A DNA stretch of 64,000 nt from Puccinia triticina (taxonomy: Eukaryota > Basidiomycota > Pucciniomycetes > Pucciniales > Pucciniaceae), in contig NC_070573.1 in NCBI RefSeq assembly GCF_026914185.1, positions 4,333,501 through 4,397,500 on the forward strand, in the 5' to 3' direction. The notes beneath the pieces are model-generated. The model had not been told where the DNA came from. It saw only the letters and a list, made by a program, of their open reading frames with translations, and made no database searches. The position numbers and the translations under genes were made by a program. Shown here piece by piece: positions 53,747 to 63,466 of the stretch. The stretch's first letter is position 1. The number at the start of each line of letters is the position of its first letter.

Positions 53747-53808
53747 CATGAATGAGTGACACCAGCAGGTATGATAAAGCTAAGAGTAGCAGAACCACAA
53801 CCTGACAG
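53747..53808. repeat. Terminal repeat B1
   Basis: 62 bp, identical to B2. It begins CATGAATGAGTGACACC and ends CCTGACAG. It is separated from A2 by 82 bp of unique DNA, whereas in the textbook layout the two abut. Confidence 0.8.
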
Positions 53809-53890
53809 CCCCCCGTGCTATGAAAGGGGTTTATCATACCAAGACTCCATAATATCCTAGGTATCACGCGGTAGCGCTGGGCTCATAACC

Positions 53891-54078
53891 TGTGAAACTC
53901 CATAAAATATTATGTGTCCTATGGGAGTTGAACCCATGTCTCTTATATCCATGTCAAGTGTACTAACCACTGTACTAAGGACGCTTGGATATGAATAGCT
54001 GCAGGTGGGTCAATGAACATCCACTGGTGTCACATGAAGATCCCTAATTGAGGGGAGGACCCGTAAATGACAGGTCAT
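53891..54078. repeat. Terminal repeat A2 with tRNA-like core
   Basis: 188 bp, two differences from A1. The tRNA-like segment is at 53914-53984 on the minus strand, upstream of and pointing toward gag, so it could act as a Pol III-type promoter or primer-related sequence. Confidence 0.75.
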
Positions 54079-54137
54079 GAATGAGTGACACCAGCAGGTA
54101 TGATAAAGCTAAGAGTAGCAGAACCACAACCTGACAG
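54076..54137. repeat. Terminal repeat B2
   Basis: 62 bp, identical to B1, overlapping the last three bases (CAT) of A2. Its outer end is CCTGACAG. Confidence 0.8.
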
Positions 54138-54151
54138 TTGTCTGGTTGTGT

Positions 54152-54296
54152 AGTGCTCTTCGTCTGATGGTCAATTCCAAGACGTGTTTGATCAAGCAGG
54201 AAAGCGATCCAACCCAATTGAGGTCGCCCAGCCACAGTAAATTGGTGAGACTTTTGGTTGAGAGCGGCGATCATGTTAGAGCGGGTCAAGCCTACG
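54152..54296 (+). pseudogene. Acetyl-CoA carboxylase fragment, right part
   Basis: It resumes the carboxylase with ALRLMVNSKTCLIKQESDP, TQLRSPS and LVRLLVESGDHVRAGQAYAE, the start of the biotin-carrier domain. It ends before the biotinylated Met-Lys-Met, where a minisatellite begins. Confidence 0.85.
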
Positions 54297-54307
54297 CTGA
54301 AAGCGAA

Positions 54308-54493
54308 GTGTAACCTGTGATGACCGGCCGAGAGTGTAGTGTGTCTGAAGGCACCGAGGCCGGTCATTCCGGTAATGTAGCTTGTGGATGACCGGCCCGA
54401 TAGTATAGTGTTTTTGAGGGAAGCGGGGCCGGTCATCCAGCACGTGTAGCACTTGTGATGGCCGGCCGGAGAGTGGGAGGGAAGGGCGGCCGG
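54308..54493. repeat. 60-bp minisatellite, left block
   Basis: About three units of GATGRCCGGCC .. GGCCGGTCATCCAGCACG type. It is continuous in sense with the block at 58563-58905; the two were one array before an LTR was inserted. Confidence 0.8.
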
Positions 54494-54582
54494 TGTGGTA
54501 AGACTAATCCACTTACAAACACAGGACTGAAGGGGACACTCCTGAAAGATTCCATTATCACATGTTAGAAAATCTACTCTTA

Positions 54583-54875
54583 GAGCATCCTTACCGGTCG
54601 AGCTATGTTGGCGCAAGTTTTGACTCGCAGCTGTTGCAAACTAACTTAGCGACAGCGATTCAGCCGTATCGGTTTGGCTTGCGCGGGGTGGAGCTGAGTG
54701 GTGGGCGCGGGAAATGGCAGTTAGCTTCAAGCTAACCGTCACTAAATGTAGTGACGGTTAGCTGAAATTCAAGCTTCTCACTAATTTAGCTTGGGCTTAG
54801 CTACATCCGGTGTGGTTGAGATTGGTGGCTAAACTAGCTAATTTCGAGCTAAACTAGTCAATGGTAAGGATGCTC
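54583..54875. mobile_element. Harbinger-like MITE, GAGCATCC ends
   Basis: 293 bp, ends GAGCATCCTTACC and GGTAAGGATGCTC, flanked by TTA (54580-54582, 54876-54878). The interior holds a self-complementary TAGTGACGGTTAGCT block. No coding capacity. Confidence 0.85.
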
Positions 54876-55420
54876 TTAGACAATGTTTTCACCCCAAAGA
54901 GGAACAAGCCAAGTGATCATAATCCAAAGTAGTATACTATTTCACAAATATCATGTACAGCATCCCAATATAGGTTATTATTTCACACTACAACTGTACA
55001 GCATCCCAAAGTAGTATTCTATTTCACACTTGTAAAATCCACTCTCAGACTATATTATTTACTATATAAGGAGGCCTCTTCTGCCCCTTCTTGTTCCCTT
55101 TCTTCCCCATGCCAGCATAAATAGTAATACTAAATAGTAATACAGTCGGACCTCTCTAACCGCATACCCCTCGGTGGAAAGGATTTGTTATGTGGTTAGA
55201 GGGGTTATGCGGTACTAGAAATTGTCTGTCTAGGTGCATATGTATGCCCTTAGAAAACCTGTCAAACCACATAATTTTATGTGGTTTGACAAGTAATCTT
55301 GTTTTTTATGGTTTTAATAGAGCGGTACCAATCAGACAAGAAGATGTTATTTTTTATGTTTTCTAATAGGCATTTAAGTGTAATGAAGTTGAGAAAAAGA
55401 CGGGTAGAAGAGCTTGTTTA

Positions 55421-57338
55421 CTACAAGGGATTAAAAAAATTGGTGATGCTGGTTTGAACACCATTAAAATGAAGATCGTTTAATATTTTTTGATGATATT
55501 TTTCTAAAAGATTGCTGAGCTTGTTTGCTTCTCGATTATCTTCGCCATCCAAATACAAAAGAGACTTGGAGATTATACTCGCCATTTCTTTTTTTGATGG
55601 TCGCACAGTTGGGATTTCTCGTTCATCGTCGGAATCAGGAATGCTATTGTCATCTTCTTGCGCTTTAACGAAGTCAAAAATCTCTTCAGTTGTCCAGATT
55701 TTTGTGACAACATCATCCTTGCCCACCAGGTTAAGCAGATTCTTGATTGACATGCGATTGGCCGGTAGAACTAGGCCAATTGACTCTAAAGTATTCAGCT
55801 GAGATGATATGAACGATTTGGCTTGGTCAATCTCTTTGGTGCTGGAAAGAGAACATATTCAGTCTCCAGTTAAGATATCAATGAATGATGCTTACATTTT
55901 TTCTGCACAACCATTAGATTGCTGCTCAGTGATTTGAGTTTTTCCCCAGCAGTTTTTAACTGTTTGACTCAAGACACTTTGCCAGGCCTTCTTGGCCATC
56001 TTCATTGCAGTGAGCTGGTTTACAGTGAAAATGTCTTTCACTGGAGTCTTGATGGACTCGGTCTCATCAGAAAAAATTGTGATCGTTTGTGAAATAGCTT
56101 TTTTGCAATAGTAAGACTTGAAACACTTGATGATTCCAGCATCTAGTGGTTGGACATGACTGGTGAGGTTCGGAGAAAAAAATTCAACTCGGATGTTTGA
56201 TACACCGCCTTCTGGAATGGTGTGACCGCTGAAGTTGTCTAGCAAGAGCAGAATGTGTCGTTGTTCTTCCTTGAGCTTAGCATTCCACCTCTTTAACCAG
56301 TTTTCAAATTTTCCGATGTCATCCAGGCACTTGAATTGAATGCATAATTGTACCCGTAGTCGCGCGCATCCTTCTTCAAAAAGCATTGAGGCCGTTTTGC
56401 TTTTCCAATGAAAAGTGGATCGGTCTCCTCACTTCTGTCAGCATTGCATGTGAGAGCAATGGTCATCCGGGTCTTGTTACCTTTAACGCCATGAGTTCTA
56501 TTGAATGCAAGACTGGTATCTGGTGGCATCCTAAAAAGATAACAAGAGTTAACAGCATGCACAAGACAAATGTTAAGCAATTCAAGCTACACAGAAAAAC
56601 ATACGAGTGGAAGAGACCTATCTCATCCATGTTAAAAATATCCTTCAGCTGAAATTTTGAGGTAATCTCCTTCATTCTCTCGATCTCCTTCTCAACAACA
56701 CTGATATCCACCGAAGCAGCCTCGCCGTGTTTTTGGTACGCTCTGATTTGATGGCGATTCTTGAAAGAGTCCAACCATCCCGAGCTTAAATTGAGCCAAT
56801 TGTCGGACGGTATTCCGGCTAGACGAGCGAAGTCTCTCCATTTTTCTTTCATAATTTCGCCTGTTACTGTTAAGTTGAGATGCGTTGCTTGCTTCAGCCA
56901 TTCAACCAGAGCAGCTTCCACCTGAGGATGCGAGATTGTGCGAATCCTTTTGCTGGCGGGGTTGCTTGTTTGAGAAAACTTTGATCTTATATTTTCTTTG
57001 TCCTTCAACCACTTCGAAATCAGTGGTTGTTTTATCTTCAGATGCGGATAAACGGTCAAAAAATGTAGAGTGGTCTTTGATTGGTTCTTGCCGTTTTTAT
57101 AGTGCCAATCAAGCACTTCAACCTTCTCATTATAGCTAGCATTACTAATCTTGGAGTTTGTTGTGGTTTCAACATCTGCTTTGCGTTTCTTAGACAAAAT
57201 AGCAGCTTCTTTCGAGGCAGAGTTATCACGTGTTGTTTCCTTATTCTTTCCAGATTGCTTTTCCGCGGTGTTATTTGTCTTCTGCTTCTTTGCTTCTTGT
57301 TTTTCGTCCTTTTTCTTTGTATCTTTCTTTTCTTCCAT
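55421..57338 (-). pseudogene. Pogo transposase (CENP-B HTH + DDE_1), one frameshift
   Basis: From ATG at 57338: a Lys-rich start, a psq/CENP-B helix-turn-helix region (YNEKVEVLDWHYKNG, ISKWLKDKENI, EAALVEWLKQA), then the DDE_1 core with FNMDEIGLF (first Asp), LLLLDNFSGH (second) and QPLDAGIIKCFK (third). An intron at 56604-56531 (GTATGT .. TTTTTAG) joins in frame. A one-base shift near 56310 breaks the core (SAWMTSEN against CLDDIGKF), so this copy is probably dead. C-terminal exons continue to 55421. Confidence 0.85.
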
Positions 57339-57343
57339 CACAG

Positions 57344-57760
57344 CTAAGTTCTTGCAGCAGAAATCAAGTATTTTGACAAACGTGCTGACTTCGGTTGACT
57401 CAAGAGCGTAGAATTGCTAACAGATGTCGGAAGTGAAGATATCTTATTGATTAGTAACTCGCCATCAACCAGGTTTCCTTCACCGTCCATCCATTTCTCC
57501 TCCTCTTCTGTTATCAGTTCGCCGTTCTTGAGTTTTGAACGTAGTTTATCCTGTTTCTGTTTGTATTGAACCTTCATTGTTTTGAAGCTTGCTTCAATGA
57601 AGTCTAACCGAATGTCTTCCAAGTTCTTTGTTGCATTGTTCACGCTTGGTCGTTGAGGCAAGTCGTGGGCATAGAGTGTATTGCCAACGCAGGAAAGATG
57701 AATTGAAGCTGGGCTGTCTTTCAAGAGCTCTAAAAAGCTATCAACAGATTCGGTAGGCAT
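57344..57760 (-). CDS. Upstream ORF of the Pogo element
   Basis: 138 codons from ATG, charged, no domain recognised. Its TAG is only a few bases from the transposase ATG (TAGCTGTGATGG), so it may be a separate protein, a regulator, or an N-terminal exon in a multi-cistronic transcript. Confidence 0.5.
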   Translation of the reverse strand: MPTESVDSFLELLKDSPASIHLSCVGNTLYAHDLPQRPSVNNATKNLEDIRLDFIEASFKTMKVQYKQKQDKLRSKLKNGELITEEEEKWMDGEGNLVDGELLINKISSLPTSVSNSTLLSQPKSARLSKYLISAART

Positions 57761-58562
57761 GATGTGGTACTTGATTATTTACGGAGTGCCTAATGCTTGA
57801 TCTGAGGTCTTTGGCAGAATAAAGTGACTCAGGGTGACTCGGGCTCGACTGGAGACCATGTGGAATTTCATTATGTACATACAAGAGCCGTGACGGCTTG
57901 CTTTCCCTTTCAAAATGAATGCTTTCTTGTATAATCACCATCCATCAGGTTCACAGACGTGAAGGGAATCCATTGACTATCTCATGATACAATTTTTTTG
58001 TGTGAGAATATATGCACTTGGACAGATAATGTTCCTTATTTTTTGCAAAAAAAGGTATGTGGTATGCCGTTATGCGGTATTCCCCAAAAATTTGCAAATT
58101 TGGCCCGCACCAACTACGGTGGACCAAGATCAGTATGTGGTACAGGAGGTTATGCCCTTAGACAAGTATGCGGTTGAGGAGGTCCAACTGTATTAAGAAA
58201 TTACTTCTGCTTCCATCACCCATCTAAATAGTAAGATCATAATAGTAATAATTATAATATAAATTGAAATCATAAATTGAGAACTTGATAACATAACAAA
58301 TATAAATTGACCCTTCTAAAAAGTCACTTATGTCAAACTATAACACCTCTCATCCCACGCACAGAGTCCTGGTTCTTAGGGTCTGTAGTAGAAATACTTA
58401 AGAATATTTCTTCTGATTTAGCCACACTAAAATTCTTAGTGTAAATTTCTCCCAGAGTTTATTATAGGAAGGCAGCCCTTCAAGCACCTTTAGCCTAAAC
58501 TTACCTAGTTTTTGCTATATTCCCTTCCAAGCTCAGATCACGCCTTGCGTAGAAGTTCCACA

Positions 58563-58905
58563 CCGGCCATCCAGCACGTGTAGCTAGTGCTTGCAATGGC
58601 CGGCCCAAGAGTGTTTTTGAGGGAAGCGGGCCGGTCATCCAGCACGTGTAGCGCTTGTGATGGCCGGCCGGAGGGTGTGAGGGAAGGGTGGCCGGTCATC
58701 CAGCACGTGTAGTGCTTGCGATGGCCGGCCGGAGGGTGTGTGAGGTTGGAAGTGGGGCCGGTCATCCAGCACGTGTAGCGCTTGCAATGGCCGGCCGGAG
58801 AGTGGGAGGGAAGGGCGGCCGGCCATCCAGCACGTGTAGCTAGTGCTTGCGATGGCCGGCCCAAGAGTGTTTTTGAGGGAAGCGGGCCGGCCATCCAGGA
58901 TTCTG
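58563..58905. repeat. 60-bp minisatellite, right block
   Basis: About six units of roughly 60 bp: GGCCGGTCATCCAGCACGTG, TAGCGCTTG, GATGGCCGGCC, then a G-rich GAGGGTGTGAGGGAAGGG spacer. Each unit can fold through GGCCGG and CCGGCC. Confidence 0.85.
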
Positions 58906-59055
58906 GCGTGTCGCGCTTAGCTTGCTCAGCGAGCTCTCTGAGCTCACCCCCGCTGAGCTGCGCTGAGACAAGAGGGTTGTTGAGTTTTTCTCATAAACCC
59001 ATACCCTTTTTTCTCTAGAAACAGACAGGTCGGAGAGCCCGCAGGAGCTGTCCTG

Positions 59056-62000
59056 ATGTCACCCAACGTTGGGTCACAATTGAATTTTCCTGGTGACAAT
59101 GTGTCACAGGACCGTTATGAAATCTTTTGCCGCAACGGCAATCATGTGTTTTCATGTCCTTTTGTGGCACGGCACAACAAATGGATTTTCCCTCACCCTG
59201 TTATCAATCCTGCTTACAAGCCTCAATTCCCTCTTCCCGCCCCTGTTTTCTGCAAAAGTCTAAACGTTTCTTGTTCTCCTATCTCAACTTCCGAACGCCT
59301 CAATCTTAAGAATAACTTCTATGTGCCCCTGTACATGTCCCCATCTGACTTGTCAATATGTGATAAAGATTTGACTGACAATGAAAAGATTCTTATGTAT
59401 TGGCACCGATTGTTTGGACACGCGAGCTTGAGTAAGATCAAGCACTTATGCGAATCTGGGAACGGGGAAAACCTGCCTGTCTCTCTTCCACCGGGGGAAA
59501 TTAAATGTTCCATTTGTGCCATCAGCAAGAGTCTGCTAAGAAACAGACTCTCTTCTACTGATAGAATTATTCCTCGTCTAGGTGTGATCTCCACAGATAT
59601 CGTCAGCCCTTTTCAAGTTCCAACATTCAACCAGGGCCAATTTGTGTTGACCATTCGGGATCTGGGTACCGGTTTCTCCAAGGCAAAAATCTTGAAGAGC
59701 AAAGATCAGGCGTGTGCAATGGTGATTGCGACGATCAAGCAATGGGAATGCGCAACTGGGGATAAAGTCCGGATTGTCAGGAGTGATAATGGGGGCGAAT
59801 ACAACAGTAACGTTTTTCTTACTTTCCTTGCAAACAAGGGAATTAAAGCTGAACGGGCTTTGCCATACCATCATTACCAAAATGGGGCAATGGTGCGCTA
59901 AAACCGTACCCTGAGCAAAATGGGGCGGACGTTGCTGATTGACAGCAAACTTGACAAATTGTCAGCCTTAGAGTCAACTCAGCTGACCTAAAGTCTGCCT
60001 TTTTCTACTTTTTACATATGAATTAATTTATATCTTTTTTATCTTAAGAGATAACCTTGTTTTGAATTCATATTCTGTTTACTCATGCAATTTTAACCCT
60101 AGTTACAACTCATCAATTCCTTGTAACTATACTCCTTCCCTGAGTTATTGAGTTGTGACGCGCATGCGCAGTTGTGATGTGTCAGCGCTACCAGGCGCGC
60201 CAAACCACATGTACATATGTAAATTACATAAGAAAACTGTGAAAATTTTCGTAGTCAGGATCCCCCTTGCCTGAGGCGGATCTACAGACTTCAGCACACC
60301 AGAACCACCACCCAGATAACCCCAGGATCACCACCAAAGAGCTTACAACACTCCCAGTATACCTACCATCACAGGCGCCTAGGATATTGACAGTAAGTAA
60401 CCTCTTTCACTGAACCTTGTTTATCTCAGAGGTACAACTCTGTGTCTTGCTTGATCTGCTCTTTCTGCTGGTTTTGTCTTCTTCTTGATCATAGGGCTGT
60501 CCCTCCAAATCTACTGGCCTTTGCCTCACTCTTGATCACAGGGCTGTCCCTTATTATCATTTGGCCTTTGCCTCAAATTTAGGTTCCAGGGCTGTCCCTC
60601 AGGTTTCCCTTTAAGAACCTTGACTATCCAGAAGGAAGCCAAAAAAATTGTGGCTGGATTAAACTTATCTAATCCAGATACCCTCCTGAGAGGAAGCTGT
60701 AGCACTTCTTAGCACAGATTAGAAGCACTCTTCTGAAGAGTAGCATTGCCAGTGGACGTGCATTCCCACTAGAATAACCTAGTACTTCTCTTTATCCTGA
60801 TCCTGCTCAGTTTCTCTCTCTCTTTCTCTTTTTCTCTTATAGTTGTGTTTTCTTTATCCCAAGAAATCCAACTATTTCCCCCCCATTTCTTGTGTCCTGC
60901 TGTCACTATAGAGACTCAGGCTCACACAAATCATTCTGGGGATTCAGCTACATCTGGGCAAGTGATACTTTAAACCGCATACCCAGCAAATGCAGCGGTA
61001 CCCGGTCACCTTTTGAGGCGTTCTATGGCAGACGACCATCCTTTGACACAGCTCAAATTTTTGGTGAAGTGGGTTTTGTGCACATACCGGTTGAAAAGAG
61101 ACAGAAACTCGATCACAGGGCTGTCGAAGGACGGGTGGTCGCCAACTGTGATGACAGCAAGGGGTGGATATTTTGGATCCGGGATACCAACAAACTGATG
61201 GCGTCAGCGGTTGTGGATTGGCAAGTGAAACGACCTCCGCTTTATAAACCTCTCACTGTTCCTAAAGCTCCGTCTTCAATTTACGTGCCTGTGCCGGCAC
61301 CCATTACTGACGCCCCTTCCAACAAGCACAAACTGGATTTCGTCATGAATAGACTATGCGTTGGAGATCACAGTGGAGATGTCCTTATTGCGGAACAGGA
61401 GATGATTGTTGACAAACTCCTACAAGAATGTTCCTTTTTCGCGGCGACAGTTCCAAGAACCTTCCTACAAGCAAAGAAGTCGGCGAATTGGCTAAAATGG
61501 CGGGATGCTATTGAAGAAGAACTCGGTAACCTATTCAGGATGAAAGTCTGGTCCGCCTTACCTTGCCCAAAGGACGGACGACCACTTGATGGACAATGGG
61601 TTTTTTGCGGAAAAAACAAACGATCAATTGGAAATAGTGCGGTGGAAAGCGCGTTACGTTGCAAAAGTTTTTACGCAGAGGGAGGGATACGACTTCAACA
61701 AGACGGTTGCACCCACTGCTACTTTTGCTTCGCTAAGACTTCTGCTGAGCCTGGCGGCTAAATTCAACTGGCAAGTTTTTTGTTGCTGCTTACCTTAACT
61801 CCCCCATAGATGAAGAAGTGTGGGTAAAGGCGCCTGAAGGGATGAATCTACCGCCAGGCTATGTGATGAAGCTTCACAAGGCGCTTTATGGCACCAAGCA
61901 AGCAGCAAGATGTTGGTGGCTACACCTGAAAGGCATCCTGGAGCGTTTAGGGTACAAGGCAAGTCAATATGACAACAGCCTGTACACTTTGCAGCACAGT

Positions 62001-62125
62001 TCCGCGATTGGCATCATCTGGATTCATGTGGACGACGGCGTCATCACTGGGTCTTCGGACGTTTTGTTGCGCAAGGTAGAGGAAAGCCTGAAAGGTATCC
62101 TACAGATCAAATGGACAGACGGCTT
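59056..62125 (+). pseudogene. Copia 3 pol, truncated and split
   Basis: Pre-integrase zinc region (HRLFGHASLSKIKHL .. CSICAISKS), integrase core (STDIVSPF, RSDNGGEYNS) and the start of RT. The catalytic Glu motif usually VERFNR reads MVR*NR: Glu is Val, and a TAA follows. A solo LTR interrupts at 59960-60926. Past it the frame continues with SFWGFSYIWASDTLNR to about 61610, shifts, and runs to the RT box IHVDDGV (about 62025), which is intact. The gene ends at about 62125 where a TIR element begins; RNase H is missing. Confidence 0.88.
59960..60926 (+). repeat. Solo LTR (967 bp) in Copia 3 integrase
   Basis: TGTCAGCCTTAG .. GACTCAGGCTCACA, flanked by a perfect CAAAT duplication (59955-59959, 60927-60931). 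It is the complete version of the family at 1-922 and 17080-18015. No internal sequence. Confidence 0.95.
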
Positions 62126-63466
62126 CACCAGGAAAATAAAATAGTCAGTTGATGACAAGTGACATTAAACCAGCTCCAGCCAGCTACCCACCATCTATCC
62201 AATATCTATCCACTATCACCAGGAAAAAAAAATAGTCACTTGATGACAAGTGATATCATGACAGGTCCAGCGGGCTACCTACCATCTACCCACCATCTAC
62301 CCATCATCTACCCACCATCTACCCACCATCTAACCATTTTAAGAATTTCCACAGGAGATCCTCAGTTTTTGCTGGGCACCACTGATCCCCATTTCTGGTC
62401 AGCTGATACTCAGCTTTAGCTCCCAGCTTATGCTCAGCTTTGGTGCCCAGCTCATGCTCAGCTTTTTTGCCCAGATCAGAACCAGTCCTGGCCCAGCTTA
62501 TTTTCAGCTTTATTCCAGTCATGGCTCAGCTTAGACTCAGATTAGGACTATCATTGGCCCAGCCAATGCTCAGCTTTGGACCAGTATTGGCTCAGCTGAT
62601 TTTCAGCTTTGGATAAATCTCGGCCCAGCCAATGCTCAGATTCTGAGTCTGACCACTCCTGTAACAGCTTATGCTCATCTGTGGACCAGCCTTGGCTCAG
62701 CTGATGCTCAGCTGTGGACCAAACTTGGCTAAGACAATGCTCAGCTGTGGACCAGCCTTGGCTCAGCTGATGCTCAGCTGTGGACCAGCCTTGGCTCAGC
62801 TGATGCTCAGCTGTGGACCAGCCTTGGCTCAGCTGATGCTCAGCTGTGGACCAGCCTTGGCTCAGCTGATGCTCAGCTGTGGAACAGCCTTGGCTCAGGT
62901 GATATTAATCTTTTGAATAGTCTCAAAAAATCTGATACTCAGCTTTGGAACAGCCTTGGCTCAGCCAGTTCTCAGCTTTGTGCCAGCATTGGCTCAGCCA
63001 ATGCTCAGCTTTTGAGAATTTTTGGCCCAGCTGGTTTTAATCTTTGGAACAGTATTTTCCCAGCTGATCCTAAGCTCTGCACAAGCCTTTTCCAAGATGA
63101 TGCTCAGCTTTGGACCATTGTTGGCTAAGCTGATGCTCAGATTTGGAATATTCTTGGTCCAGCTGACACTTGGATTTTTTTCAGGCTTGGAATATCCAAT
63201 GCTCAGCTGTGGCCCAGGCTCAGCCAATGCTCAGCTTTGGCCCAGGCTCAGTCAATGCCTACTGCTCAGCTTATGATGAGCATCAGCTGTTCCTGGGAAA
63301 AAATTAGGATCAGCTGACTGTGCCACATTGAGTGCTCTGGTGCATTCCTGCAAGCTCCACAAGTGCTGGTGGAGCAGACTTGGAGCAGCGCTGGAGTAGC
63401 TCTGGAGCAGAAACCAAAGCTGCATCATTTCACTTGCCATCAAGTGACTTTTTTTTTTTCCTGGTG
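62126..63466. mobile_element. TIR element carrying minisatellite DNA
   Basis: The left end CACCAGGAAAAAAAAATAGT (62217) mirrors the right TTTTTTTTTTTCCTGGTG (to 63466), with the next segment also inverted (CACTTGATGACAAGTGA against TCACTTGCCATCAAGTG). TAT flanks both (62214-62216, 63467-63469). About 91 bp of the left end is duplicated (62126-62216). It truncates Copia 3. The body is a CATC-type microsatellite (62270-62340) and 33-bp repeats. Confidence 0.6.

Larger units (their letters stand above)
47805..54137 (-). mobile_element. Tyrosine-recombinase retrotransposon, split direct repeats
   Basis: The minus strand encodes Gag, RT-RNase H and a tyrosine recombinase, the gene set of DIRS/Ngaro/PAT-like elements. 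On the plus strand the repeats run A1 (47805-47992), genes, B1 (53747-53808), A2 (53891-54078), B2 (54076-54137), the split-direct-repeat layout. Relative to transcription the compound end therefore lies 5' of gag, the mirror of the arrangement I recall for Ngaro and PAT. A2 and B2 overlap by CAT, which also sits at the inner ends of A1 and B1. The heptamer AGTGCTC at 47752 and 54152 borders the whole insertion, which splits an acetyl-CoA carboxylase fragment. Confidence 0.8.
55143..58190 (-). mobile_element. Pogo/Fot-type Tc1-mariner element
   Basis: 3048 bp. Terminal repeats CAGTCGGACCTCTCTAACCG and the inverse of CAGTTGGACCTCCTCAACCG are flanked by TA (55141-55142, 58191-58192). TATGCGGT/TATGTGGT words recur in both subterminal regions and are candidate transposase sites. 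It carries a transposase gene and an upstream ORF on the minus strand, and inserted into the LTR at 54494-58562. Confidence 0.9.
54494..58562. repeat. Solo LTR (723 bp) split by two transposons
   Basis: It begins TGTGGTAAGACT, ends GTAGAAGTTCCACA and is flanked by CCGG on both sides (54490-54493, 58563-58566). Removing it and one CCGG restores GGGCGGCCGGCCATCC, which occurs intact in the array at about 58813-58828. A TATA-like CTATATAAGG lies near 55067. Without the MITE and the Pogo element it is 723 bp. Confidence 0.75.

Noticed and set aside
53613..54616. Two membrane proteins sharing a Leu/Val-rich segment
   Set aside because: The shared peptide is the minus-strand reading of the 62-bp terminal repeats B1 and B2.
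62671..62916. Repeat protein with an 11-residue motif
   Set aside because: The open frame follows from a 33-bp minisatellite; other frames are equally open and the array degenerates on both sides.
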